A DNA stretch of 64,000 nt from Ottowia beijingensis (GTDB taxonomy: Bacteria > Pseudomonadota > Gammaproteobacteria > Burkholderiales > Burkholderiaceae_C): the NCBI RefSeq assembly GCF_013423955.1, contig NZ_JACCKX010000002.1, positions 1 to 64,000 of the forward strand, written 5' to 3'. Positions 9,824 to 20,774 of this stretch are shown in pieces. Numbering within the stretch: the stretch's first letter is position 1; each line of letters opens with the position of its first letter. The notes below the pieces were generated by a model that worked only from the letters and a program-made list of their open reading frames with translations, searched no databases and had not been told where the DNA came from. Made by a program: the position numbers and the translations under genes.

Positions 9824-10624
9824 ATGAGCAACTACACGGACATCCTCTACGAAGTGAAGGGCGGCGTTGCCCGCATCTCCATCAACCGTCCCGAAAAGTA
9901 CAACGCATTTCGCGGCAAGACCTGCGACGAACTGATCGACGCGCTGCACCGTGCCGGCTGGGACAAGAGCATTGGCGTCATCGTGCTCACCGGCGTGGGC
10001 GAGAAGGCGTTCTGCACAGGGGGCGACCAGTCGGCCCATGATGGTGGCTACGACGGCCGGGGCCTGATCGGTCTGCCGGTCGAGGAACTGCAAGGAATGA
10101 TCCGCGAGGTGCCGAAGCCCGTGATTGCCCGCGTCAATGGCTTTGCCATCGGTGGCGGCAACGTGCTGGTGACCTGCTGCGATCTCGCGATTGCTGCGGA
10201 CACGGCTCAGTTCGGCCAGGTCGGCCCGAAGGTCGGCTCGGTGGATCCCGGCTTTGGCACGGCCTATCTCGCCCGCGTGGTTGGCGAGAAGAAAGCCCGT
10301 GAGATCTGGTATCTGTGCCGCCGCTACAAGGCGCAGGAAGCGCTCGCCATGGGGCTAGTCAACGCTGTCGTTCCCATGGCGGAACTGGATGCCGAAGTCG
10401 ATCGCTGGTGCCAGGAAATCATGGAAAAGAGCCCGACAGCGATTGCCATCGCCAAGCGCTCCTTCAACGCCGATTCGGATTCGATCCGTGGTATTGGCGG
10501 CCTGGGCATGCAGGCGCTGGCGCTGTACTACGGTACCGAAGAGTCTCACGAGGGTGTCAAGGCGTTCCTGGAGAAGCGCAAGCCGCGTTTCCGTCCCCAA
10601 TCCGACGAAGGCAGCCAGGCATGA
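9824..10624 (+). CDS. badI: 2-ketocyclohexanecarboxyl-CoA hydrolase-like (BadI)
   Basis: This intact 266-residue crotonase-fold protein opens the ring of 2-ketocyclohexanecarboxyl-CoA hydrolytically to pimelyl-CoA; MenB-like family members share the fold. Near-identical blocks to BadI include [60 protein letters not shown] and [13 protein letters not shown]. The oxyanion-hole region is GGGNV near residue 105. The ribosome site CAGGAGACG precedes ATG 9824. The stop overlaps the next start in ATGA, implying translational coupling. Together with badH it fixes the pathway type. Confidence 0.9.
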   Translation: MSNYTDILYEVKGGVARISINRPEKYNAFRGKTCDELIDALHRAGWDKSIGVIVLTGVGEKAFCTGGDQSAHDGGYDGRGLIGLPVEELQGMIREVPKPVIARVNGFAIGGGNVLVTCCDLAIAADTAQFGQVGPKVGSVDPGFGTAYLARVVGEKKAREIWYLCRRYKAQEALAMGLVNAVVPMAELDAEVDRWCQEIMEKSPTAIAIAKRSFNADSDSIRGIGGLGMQALALYYGTEESHEGVKAFLEKRKPRFRPQSDEGSQA

Positions 10625-11392
10625 GCGCGGAGCTGACCTACCGTGATGGTGTCGCGATCCTGACGCTGAACCGCCCGAAGGCCTTGAATGCGCTGAACGC
10701 CGAGATGGTCGGAGAGATCTCCAACCGTCTTGACGAGGTCGCGGTATCGGACGCCCGGGCACTGCTCATCGTTGGTGCAGGCGGCGGCAAGTCCTTCTGC
10801 GCGGGCGCCGATGTGAGCGAACTGCAGGGCAAGAATGCCGGCGAGCAGCGCGAAACCGCACGGCGTGGTCAGTTGGCGTTCGCCAAGCTGGACAGCCTGC
10901 GCATTCCTTCCGTCGCAGTCATCACTGGCGTGGCGTTCGGGGGCGGGCTCGAGCTGGCGATGGCGTGCACCTTTCGGATCGCGACGCCCACGTCGCGGCT
11001 CGGCCTCCCGAGATCAAGCTGGGCCTGATTCCCGGCTACGGGGAACGCAGCGGCTGCCGCGCCTGGTGGGCGTTGGGCGAGCTGTGGAGTTGATTGCCAG
11101 CGGCCGTGCGATCGATGCCCAGGAAGCAGAGCGCATCGGCCTGATCCATCGCATCGTCGAGGTCGAGGATCCGATCGATGCGGGAGTCGCCTATCTGAAG
11201 AGCCTCGGCGAGCCGTTTCCGGCGTCCCTGGGCCATGCGCTCGAGGCGATCCGGCATTCGCAGTCCATGCGCATGGAGGACGGGCTGCAGCAGGAGGCGG
11301 AGTGTTTCTCGGCGGCGACCCAGACCGGTGATGCCGTCGAAGGAGTCACTGCCTTCCTGGGCAAGCGCAAGCCTCTGTTCACCGGACACTGA
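10621..11392 (+). CDS. Enoyl-CoA hydratase/isomerase (candidate BadK role, frameshifted)
   Basis: A crotonase-superfamily protein of about 257 residues. Visible are [13 protein letters not shown] at the N-terminus, the CoA-binding loop [11 protein letters not shown] near 60, the oxyanion hole [14 protein letters not shown] near 105, and [20 protein letters not shown] near 130 after bridging slips at about 11010 and 11042. Conserved acidic residues of hydratases are in place. It overlaps badI by 4 bp. In a cyclohexanecarboxylate route a hydratase (BadK) is needed to make 2-hydroxycyclohexanecarboxyl-CoA; this gene is the best candidate, though a general beta-oxidation hydratase cannot be excluded. 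Confidence 0.82.
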
Positions 11393-11478
11393 GTGGTTTC
11401 CCGCAGTCTTTGATTCAGGGAGTCCCTATTTCCAGCGCATCTGATCTCCGGGAGCCAGCGCATTCGGCGGCAAGTCCG

Positions 11479-12351
11479 ATGCTGGTGCGCTCGATGCCCC
11501 TTGTGTTCGTGGTCATCTGGGCCACGGGCTTTGTCGTGGCCAGGTACGGCATGCCGCATTCGCCGCCCATGAAGTTCCTGGCGGTTCGCTATGCCTTGTC
11601 CGTCGGCTGCTTTGGCATTTGGGCCGTTGCCGCCCGGGCGACGTGGCCGCGGGACGCCCGGAGCTGGCTGCACCTGAGCGTCACCGGGATGCTGATGCAC
11701 GCCATCTACTTGGGCGGCGTGTGGGCCGCAGTGAAGATGGGGATGGGCGCGGGCCTGACTGCATTGCTCGTCGGGTTGCAGCCCGTTCTGACGGCGATCT
11801 GGCTTTCCCGCCGAGGCGGCAGCGTGACAAGAGCCCAATGGGTGGGGCTTGTTCTCGGACTGCTGGGATTGCTGCTGGTGGTTTGGGCAAAGCTGGGGTT
11901 CGGGGAGGTCGGCCCTGCCAGTTTGGGTTGCGCGTTGACGGCTCTGCTGGCCATCACCATGGGAACCCTGTACCAGAAGCGCTTCGTGGCTCCTGCGATG
12001 TTCGGACCGCCAGCTTCATCCAATTGCTGGCGGCGTTTGTGGTGACCACACCTCTGGCGTTGCTGGAAACGGAGCCGATGCGGTGGGTCGGCGCCGCTGG
12101 GGGCCTGAATTCGGGCTGGCGGGGGCCATGGCCTGGTCCGTGCTGGGGCTGACGTTGGGAGGCAGCTCTTTGCTGTATCTGTTGATCCAGCGAGGCGCCG
12201 CAACCTCCGTCACCAGTCTTTTCTACCTAGTACCTCCCACGACAGCGGTGATGGCGTGGGTGCTTTTGGCGAGCCGGTCACGGGGCTGACGGTCGCCGGG
12301 ATGGTCGTCACCGCAATCGGCGTCGGGATCGTCGTGCGCAAGCCGAACTGA
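11479..12351 (+). CDS. EamA/DMT family permease (frameshifted)
   Basis: An inner-membrane transporter of the drug/metabolite family, about 290 residues with around ten hydrophobic segments and two EamA repeats. The first helix is MPLVFVVIWATGFVVARYG, and the second half shows GLTLGGSSLLYLLIQRGAAT and LVPPTTAVMAWVLL. Slips near 12000, 12110 and 12280 are bridged. An upstream TTG at 11410 is an alternative start; I chose ATG 11479, just ahead of the first helix. It lies inside the catabolic cluster and might export a dead-end metabolite, but no substrate can be read from sequence. Confidence 0.75.
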
Positions 12352-12380
12352 TTCCGATCACGTCCTGAAGGAGTTGAAGC

Positions 12381-13174
12381 ATGACATTCAAGAACATTCT
12401 TTTCACGGTGGACAGCGGCGTGGCGCGCATCGTGCTGAACCGGCCGGAGAAGCTCAACAGCCTGGACGCCGAGACCATGGTGGAGCTCCATGAGGCCATG
12501 TCCCGAATTGAAGCCGACCGCCAGTTGCGGGTGCTGGTGCTTGGCGGGGCGGGACGTGCCTTCTGCGCGGGGCAGGATCTTGCCGATCCCGCCATGCAGG
12601 AGGTCGATGGCAAGTTGCCGGACATCGGCAATCTGGTGGAGCGGTACTTCAAGCCGCTGGTGATGCGCTTGCAGAGCCTGCAGGTTCCTACTGTCGCGGC
12701 GGTGCAAGGGTTGGCTGCGGGAGGCGGCGCATCCATCGCGCTGGCTTGCGATCTGGTGGTGGCCGCCCAATCCGCTTACTTTCTGCAAGCCTTCTCCAGG
12801 ATCGGGCTGACGCCGGATACCGGCAGTACCTGGTTTCTCACGCGATCCGTTGGCACCGTGCGTGCTCTGGGTCTGGCAATGCTCGCCGAGAAGCTCCCAG
12901 CCGCGACGGCGGCTGAGTGGGGCTCATCTGGCAGGTGGTCGAGGACTCGAAGTTCGCCGGCACCATCGATGCCTTGGCAGCACAAATCGCCCAGATGCCG
13001 ACCAAGGCGTTGGTACGCACCCGGCAGTTGATGCATGCGGCCACCAGCCATTCGCTGGAGCAGCAACTGTCCATGGAGGCCAGCTTCATTCGCGAAATGG
13101 GCTGGAGTGCCGACTACCGGGAAGGTCTGCAGGCGTTCTCCCAAAAGCGGCCCCCGAACTTCACCGGCGAGTGA
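12381..13174 (+). CDS. Enoyl-CoA hydratase/isomerase, PaaG-like (one frameshift)
   Basis: A crotonase-fold protein of about 264 residues. It shows LNRPEKLNSLD, the AFCAGQDLADP loop of the PaaG branch near residue 60, AVQGLAAGGGASIALACDLV near 105, and FSRIGLTPDTGSTWFL near 135, where the aspartate corresponds to PaaG-type isomerases. A lost G near 12918 separates the last third (LIWQVVED onward). PaaG isomerises epoxyphenylacetyl-CoA and also acts on enoyl-CoAs. In this operon a cis/trans or delta-3/delta-2 isomerase role after the FadH-like reductase is attractive, because FadH releases 3-enoyl products. Confidence 0.8.
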
Positions 13175-13320
13175 GCGGCATGCTCTTGCAGCAAGCCCTT
13201 GCGATGTCTCAGGCAGCGGTACTTCACGACCGAGGCATCGCACACGGTTGGAGATCCGAATAAGAAATTTATCCATCTGTTTGCGTTGTTGAACGCAAGC
13301 GCTTCGCCACAGGAGGCACT

Positions 13321-15111
13321 ATGAGTCAGTACACCCCACCTTTGCAGGACATGCAGTTCGTTCTGAATGAGCTCGCGGACCTGCATGAAATCGCAGCGCT
13401 GCCCGGCTATGGCGAGGCCACTCCCGACCTTGCTCGCGCAGTGCTGGAAGAGGCTGGAGTCTTTGCCTCGGAGGTCATCGCTCCTCTGAACCACTCGGGA
13501 GACATTGAGGGCGTTCGCCTTGAAGGTGGCGCGCCCCGTATGCCAGCGGGCTGGGCGCAGGCGTATGCGCGTTTCGTCGAGGCCGGTTGGCCTGCACTGT
13601 CCGCGCCTGAAGAGCAGGGCGGACAGAATCTTCCCGGCGTGCTGGCCGCTGCAGTCGAAGAAATGTGGAACAGCGGCAGCGTCGCGTTTGGCCTGCTGAG
13701 CCTGCTGTCGCGAGGCGCGGTGAACGTGCTGCGTCACGCTGGTTCGCCTGAACTGCAGCAGCGGTACCTGCCGCGCATGGTCAGCGGTGAATGGACCGGC
13801 ACGATGGTGCTGACCGAGCCGCAGGCAGGCTGCCTTTCCGCCGTGCGCACCCGCGCCACCCGCGCGGCCGATGGCTCGTACCGATTGCATGGCACCAAGA
13901 TCTTCATCACCTACGGGGACCACGATCTGGTTCCGAACGTGGTGCATCTGGTGCTTGCGAGGGTCGAAGGCGCCCCGGCCGGAACCAAGGGGATCTCGCT
14001 GTTCGCGGTGCCGAAGGTGCTGGTCAATGAAGATGGTTCGCTGGGCGAGCACAACGACGTGCGAGCAGTGTCGATCGAGCGCAAGCTCGGCCTGCATGCC
14101 ACGCCCACGTGCGTCATGGCTTTCGGCGACGGTGCGGGAGCGGTCGGCTATCTGGTCGGTGAGGAGAACCGCGGGCTGGAGTACATGTTCATCATGATGA
14201 ACTCGGCGCGCTTCGCCGTGGGCCTGGAGGGCATTGGGCTGGCCGAACGCGCTTACCAGAAGGCCAGGGCATATGCGCGGGAGCGGGTTCAAGGCGTGGA
14301 GCAAGGCGGTGAGACCAGCGCCAAAGTTGCGATCATCCGGCACCCCGATGTGCGCCGAATGCTGTTGAGCATGAAATCCCGGATTGAGGCCATGCGCGCG
14401 CTGGCGGCGGTGATGGCGGCAAGCATGGACCAGGCTGCGCTGAATCAGGATCCGGAAGTCCGGGATGCCCACCAGGCCTTCGTCGAACTGATGATGCCGG
14501 TCGCCAAGGGGTGGTTCACGGAAACCGGTCTGGATATCGCCTCCATGGGGATCCAGGTTCACGGCGGCGTGGGCTTCATCGAAGAAACCGGAGCCGCGCA
14601 GTATCTCCGCGACGCCCGCATCACGACGATCTATGAGGGCACGACCGGCATCCAGGCGATGGATCTGGTGGGACGCAAGATCGGCCGCGATGGCGGACGC
14701 GCGATTGGTGCGGTGATCGTGCGTATGCGGCAGGTCCAGGCTGACCTGGAATCCCATGCGCATGCCGAACTCCGCGCCATTGGTGCTCAGTTGAACAAGG
14801 GTATCGGCGACCTCGAGGCAGCAGTGGAGTCGCTTGTGAAGTCTTGGGAGGGCGGTCCCAAGCCTGCCCTGGCGGGTTCTGGTCCGTTCCTGGAGCTCCT
14901 GGGCATCGTCGCGGCTGGATGGCAAATGGGACGGGCCGCATTGGCTGCCGACCGCCTCCTCGCATCGGATCCTGGCTCGGACTTCTTGACCTACAAGATT
15001 TTGACCTGCCGCTTCTACGGTGACCACGTTCTTTCCAAATCGGCGGGGCTGCGGCATGCAATCGTCTCTGGCTCGGGCGCCACGCTGGAGTTCTCTGACG
15101 CAGCGTTCTGA
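13321..15111 (+). CDS. Acyl-CoA dehydrogenase, DmdC-like long form
   Basis: Intact, 596 residues. This matches the enlarged acyl-CoA dehydrogenase class (DmdC/AidB-like tail) rather than the 380-residue short-chain type. N-terminal helices are followed by the FAD-binding MVLTEPQAG near residue 162, TKIFITYGDHD near 195, and the catalytic-glutamate region TTIYEGTTGIQAMDL near 438-450. A C-terminal domain of about 130 residues follows. The start follows CAGGAGGCACT. It probably introduces the alpha-beta double bond into the CoA thioester of this pathway, the role of AliB/BadJ in cyclohexanecarboxylate degradation. It is 146 bp from the preceding gene and may have its own promoter. Confidence 0.88.
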   Translation: MSQYTPPLQDMQFVLNELADLHEIAALPGYGEATPDLARAVLEEAGVFASEVIAPLNHSGDIEGVRLEGGAPRMPAGWAQAYARFVEAGWPALSAPEEQGGQNLPGVLAAAVEEMWNSGSVAFGLLSLLSRGAVNVLRHAGSPELQQRYLPRMVSGEWTGTMVLTEPQAGCLSAVRTRATRAADGSYRLHGTKIFITYGDHDLVPNVVHLVLARVEGAPAGTKGISLFAVPKVLVNEDGSLGEHNDVRAVSIERKLGLHATPTCVMAFGDGAGAVGYLVGEENRGLEYMFIMMNSARFAVGLEGIGLAERAYQKARAYARERVQGVEQGGETSAKVAIIRHPDVRRMLLSMKSRIEAMRALAAVMAASMDQAALNQDPEVRDAHQAFVELMMPVAKGWFTETGLDIASMGIQVHGGVGFIEETGAAQYLRDARITTIYEGTTGIQAMDLVGRKIGRDGGRAIGAVIVRMRQVQADLESHAHAELRAIGAQLNKGIGDLEAAVESLVKSWEGGPKPALAGSGPFLELLGIVAAGWQMGRAALAADRLLASDPGSDFLTYKILTCRFYGDHVLSKSAGLRHAIVSGSGATLEFSDAAF

Positions 15112-15423
15112 AGAGGCAATTGCTTGTATTGCAGACGCGGTCACTCTCTGTGCCGTGAACCTGCGAATGCTGCAATCGGCCAGTCAAGCGGCCTGAATCT
15201 GCGGGAAGCCCCGGTGGGGATTCTCGTTGGGAATGCCGCCTGCGAAACCGTCGCTCTATCTCATGCCGCTGCAGGTGTTCATTCCGGGATACCCGCCAGT
15301 GAGGGATGGTTGCTAGAGGCGGTGAAGAGAAGAGGTTTGACGAAGTAGTTTCTTCAACGCTCCTTCGAGGGCAGGTGCACCGCTATGCACCAGAAGGAAT
15401 GCCACATATCGAGAGGAGTATTC
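15112..15423. other. 312-bp intergenic gap before pntA
   Basis: No gene or clear terminator is recognised. A short frame at 15124-15348 looks accidental. The last 15 bases contain a good ribosome site (GAGAGGAGTATTC) for pntA. The gap separates the acid-CoA island from the transhydrogenase genes, which have a higher GC content. Confidence 0.5.
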
Positions 15424-17044
15424 ATGCAGTCAGCCCCCAGCGCAGCAATGCATCGCCGTGACGCCCAGTGCATTGGCATTCCCCGCGAAACCTTCCCGCT
15501 CGAAAAACGCGTCGCCACCGTGCCCGACGTGGTCGAAAAGCTCATTAAGCTGGGCTTCAAGGTCTCCATCGAATCCGGCGCGGGTGAAGCCGCCAACTTC
15601 AGCGACGATGCCTACCGCGCCGCCGGGGCCGAGGTGCTGCCGGACGCGGCCGCGCTGTGGGCCGCGTCGGACATCGTGTTCAAGGTGCGCCCGCCGAGCG
15701 AGGCCGAAGTCGGCCTGATGCGCGAAGGCGGCACGCTGATCGACTTCATCTGGCCCGCGCAGAACCCCGAGCTGATGCAGCAGCTGGCCGCCAAGAAGAC
15801 CACGGTGCTGGCCATCGACTGCCTGCCGCGCACGCTCTCGCGCGCGCAGAAGATGGATGCGCTGACCTCCACCGCCGGCGTCTCCGGCTACCGCGCCGTC
15901 ATCGAGGCGGCCAATGCCTTCGGCCGCTACTTCAACGGCCAGATCACGGCCGCGGGCAAGGTGCCTCCGGCCAAGGTCTTCATCGCCGGCGCGGGCGTGG
16001 CCGGCCTGGCTGCCATCGGCACGGCGGCCAACCTGGGTGCCATCGTTCGCGCCAACGACACGCGCGCCGAGGTGGCCGACCAGGTCAAGTCGCTGGGCGG
16101 CGAGTTCGTCAAGGTGGACTACGAGGAAGACGGCTCGGGCGGCGGCGGCTACGCCAAGGTCATGAGCGAGGGCTTCCAGGCTGCGCAGCGCAAGATGTAC
16201 GCGGAGCAGGCAAAGGACGCCGACATCATCATCACCACCGCGCTGATCCCCGGCAAGCCTGCGCCCAAGCTCATCACCGCCGAGATGGTGCAGAGCATGA
16301 AGCCCGGCAGCGTGATCGTGGACATGGCCGCCGAGCAGGGCGGCAACTGCGAGCTCACCGTGCCCGGCGAGGCCGTGGTGCGCCATGGCGTGACCCTCAT
16401 CGGCTACACCGACCTGGCCTCGCGCCTGGCCAAGCAGTCGTCCACGCTGTACGCCACCAACCTGCTGCGCCTGACCGAAGAGCTGTGCAAGGCCAAGGAC
16501 GGCGTGGCCGTGGTCAACATGGAAGACGAGGCGATCCGCGGCCTCACCGTGGTCAAGGACGGCGCCATCACCTGGCCCGCACCGCCCCTCAAGCAGGCGC
16601 CCGCACCGGCGCCCAAGGCCGCGGCCGCGGCGGTGGCCGAGAAGAAGAACGGCCACGGCCATGGCGCGGCGCGCCCATGTCCGCCAAGGCGCTGACCATT
16701 ATCTTCGCCGTGGCGGCCGTGCTGTTCTGGCTCATTGGCGCCTATGCGCCCGCGGCCTTCCTGGGCCACTTCACGGTCTTCGTGCTGGCGTGCTTCATCG
16801 GCTACATGGTGGTGTGGAACGTGACGCCCGCGCTGCACACGCCGCTGATGAGCGTGACCAACGCCATCTCCAGCATCATCGCCATCGGCGCGCTGGTGCA
16901 GATCGCACCCCCGAGGCGGGGACCAACGGACGGCCCGATGGGCTCATCATGTGGCTGGCGTTCGCCGCCCTGGTGCTCACGGCCGTCAACATGTTCGGCG
17001 GCTTTGCCGTCACGCGCCGCATGCTGGCCATGTTCCGCAAGTAG
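15424..17044 (+). CDS. pntA: NAD(P) transhydrogenase subunit alpha (frameshifted, or split PntAa/PntAb)
   Basis: This is the proton-pumping transhydrogenase alpha subunit; it passes hydride between NADH and NADP+ at the cytoplasmic membrane. Residues 1-390 form the NAD-binding domain ([33 protein letters not shown] near 185, the mobile loop region [20 protein letters not shown]). An Ala/Pro-rich linker follows, then four membrane helices containing [40 protein letters not shown]. The frame changes near 16675 and 16905. The first change could be a real gene boundary, since an ATG at 16678 begins the membrane part and some bacteria split the subunit; the second looks like an indel. Confidence 0.88.
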
Positions 17045-17083
17045 GCATCGCCACAACAAGAAGAACGAGGAGAGCACAACACC

Positions 17084-18494
<1,411 letters not shown>

Positions 18495-18673
18495 GGGCGA
18501 GTGTGCGAGTCGAGTCCGAGAACTGATACGACGACTGAATGGGCACGTATCTGCTCGGAGGATGTAAGGGTGGTGGGGGCGTTCAGGAGTCCAGAACGAG
18601 AGGTTTGTGCAGCAAGTTCGCTTGCATCGGATGGCGATTCAATTCTCGAAGTGGGCGGACAGAGGGGAAGCCT

Positions 18674-19331
18674 ATGCCAAGTCATAACACTCACGTCCTC
18701 AGTGAAGAGGAGATCGCTGAAGGTGCTCAACGCATCCGCGGCCGTAGTCATCAGCCTCATGAAGATCTGGGGCTGTACTTTCTCCTCTTGGCCACTGGGG
18801 CTCGACCGTTGGAGATCGCGCGTCTGGAGATCCGAGACTACCTTGACCCCACTGGGGCGTGCGCCACTCGTCCGAGTTTCGACCAGAGGTCGCGATCAAT
18901 GGCCGGTCGCGGCCATTGTTCTTTCGCAGCTCTAGGCTAGATGAGGTTCTGAGCAGCTATCTCGCCGAGCGCGTTCTCCGAAAACTCGGACTTGGTGACG
19001 ATAGGGCATATAGAGGGCTCGATCCAACCACTCGACTGTTCTTGTCTTCCAGTGGACGGGGTTTTGAAATCACGCCGTACGAAGCGAACGGTCAGAGGCA
19101 GTTTCAATGCCGCAGCATCCTGGAAGCCTATCGCAAGATCTTCTGCTATGCCGAGCTCAAGAATATGACGGCGCTTCGAGCGCGCCATACTGTTGCGGCA
19201 AAGCTGTATGCGAGAGGGCGGACGAAGTGCAAGTTGGACTGCTACTGGGTATCGCCGAGCCTAGCGCGGTGCGAGCGCAATTTCCGCGAGAACGCCTCAC
19301 ACTGGAACAGCTCGTAGCCAATCTGATATAG
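18674..19331 (+). CDS. Tyrosine-recombinase/integrase-like protein (frameshifted)
   Basis: A protein of about 215 residues resembling the catalytic half of phage-type integrases. LLATGARPLEIARLEIRDYL near residue 40 corresponds to the first catalytic Arg box. TALRARHTVAAKLYARGADEVQVGLLLG near 165 resembles the His-x-x-Arg and following helix, though the order is altered and the nucleophilic Tyr is not evident. Slips near 18855 and 19215 are bridged, and the frame stops at 19329. It lies next to a conjugation-gene remnant, so it may be left over from an integrative element. Activity is doubtful. Confidence 0.55.
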
Positions 19332-19433
19332 CTTCAGCGCGTTACAGGAGCTTGAAGCTCGGTGGCGGATGCGCCGATCGCCTTGATTTCTGGCTGTCGA
19401 TCAGTAAGGTGTCTCGTATCGCAAGGAGGTTCT

Positions 19434-19766
19434 ATGCGAAAAGCCATCTTCCTCTTCATCCTAGTGCTGGGCGCAGGTCTCGGCTACCTGCCTGCGCGCC
19501 ACGAAGACTGGGGGTACGCGTTGTCATGATGGTCTTGGGGATGCTGTTCGGGGGCAATCGGAGGAGCGCTATCGCAAGTTGGGAAGCGGCAGCGTTTGCT
19601 TCGCCGAGCTCCGACGGAGGAGGAACTCAATCCGATCCCCGGAATGGGTACCTCCGGTCGAGACCTGGCGGCGAACTACTGGCGGGACGAAGGACATCCG
19701 CCGTTCATGAAGCCGCCGCACTCTGAGTACGGCAATCGCATGCACGACGCAGACAAGAGCCTCTAA
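19434..19766 (+). CDS. Small membrane protein of unknown function (frameshifted)
   Basis: Starting at ATG 19434 after AGGAGGTTCT, the reading gives a hydrophobic N-terminus (KAIFLFILVLGAGLGYLP) and a second hydrophobic segment (VVMMVLGMLFGG). A soluble tail containing EEELNPIPGMGTSGRDLAANYWRDEG follows and ends at 19766. Slips near 19516 and 19555 are needed; about 110 residues result. I do not recognise the family. It converges on the traG-like remnant, so it may belong to the same mobile element. Confidence 0.5.
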
Positions 19767-19771
19767 CGGGT

Positions 19772-20773
19772 CTATTTCTTCAGCGCATCTTTGACAGCTT
19801 GCTTGGCGTCCTCAACGATGGGGCGGCATCCTCCTTCACCTGCTTGCCAGTTTGCAGCATCAGGGACCGCTCCGAAGCCAGGGTCCCATCCGGCGTTTTG
19901 GTGATCTGCGCTTTGCGCTCGAAGGTGGCCTGATCCGCGGAGGAGCTTGCACGGATACGCTGGCCTTCTGCCTGGACCTCGCTGCGCATGGCCGACGGGG
20001 ACTCGCCCGGCGACGCAGCCCTGGGCCCACCGCCAGAGCTGCGCACGCTGCCTTGGTTGGCGCGGTGCTGGCCTCCAAGATCCGGCGCAAGGGCAGGGCT
20101 GCTGGAATTCTGCAGGTGCTGGACGGACAGGTCCCCAAGGCGGACGGCACTGCAGTGCCGTCCGAGAACACCCGGTTGGGCTGCAGCGACTGCCTGGCCA
20201 GCTCCGCTTCCATCAGCACGCGCGCCGACGCGCTGTTGCCACCATACTGCTCGGCGTAGCGGGTGAACATCGCGAGGTTGTGGGGATCCTGGGCGATATC
20301 GATCGAGATAGTCTCTCCTCGCTCATAGGCCGTCGAGACCCGCTCTGCGAAGGCGCTACGCTCGTTCAGGCTGGCGTCAGCCCGCTCGGTCCGCGCGGTG
20401 GTCGATGCCAGCCGGGCGGACAGGTCCTGGGCTTCACGGCTATCGCTGGCGACCATGCTGATGAAGCTTCTGTCCCGAGACACCCGGTCGCCAAACTGCT
20501 TGAACTCGGCCAGTTGCTCGCTGTTCATGGAGGTCAGCACCTTTTGTTCAGCGGCAGATAGCCCCGATAAATAGCTCTTGTCGCCAGACGCGTTTGCGCC
20601 TAGTCCCGCAAGGGGGTATTGATTCCCACGTGACCGGATGCACCCATGGCAATGCGTGCCACCTGAGATTGCGTGAGCCCCGTCGTGTCCGCCACACTTT
20701 TGCTGATCTGGTCCAGCCGGTTGACCGTCTCGCCGAACTGCTCGAAGCCGCTCGATGTGGTGCCGGTGCTGTT
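19772..20773 (-). pseudogene. Conjugal transfer TraG-like protein, 3' fragment cut by IS1071
   Basis: The fragment reads SGFEQFGETVNRLDQISKS, then LSGLSAAEQKVLTSMNSEQLAEF, KQFGDRVSRDRSFISMVASD and AERVSTAYERGETISIDIAQDPHNLAMFTRYAEQYGG, ending with VEDAKQAVKDALKK. This is the C-terminal region style of TraG proteins (mating-pair stabilisation) of F-type and ICE conjugation systems. The 5' part is missing because the IS1071 inverted repeat begins at 20775. Slips near 19823, 20137 and 20612 are bridged. It shows that IS1071 entered a plasmid- or ICE-derived segment. Confidence 0.72.
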
Positions 20774-20774
20774 G

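Noticed and set aside
13282-13295. GCGTT/AACGC inverted repeat before the acyl-CoA dehydrogenase as an operator
   Set aside because: Five-base arms are expected by chance in this GC-rich sequence and the motif does not recur.
13114-15144. 676-codon open frame antisense to the acyl-CoA dehydrogenase
   Set aside because: It mirrors the codon pattern of the real gene; the translation is rich in His, Arg and Gln and has no domain.
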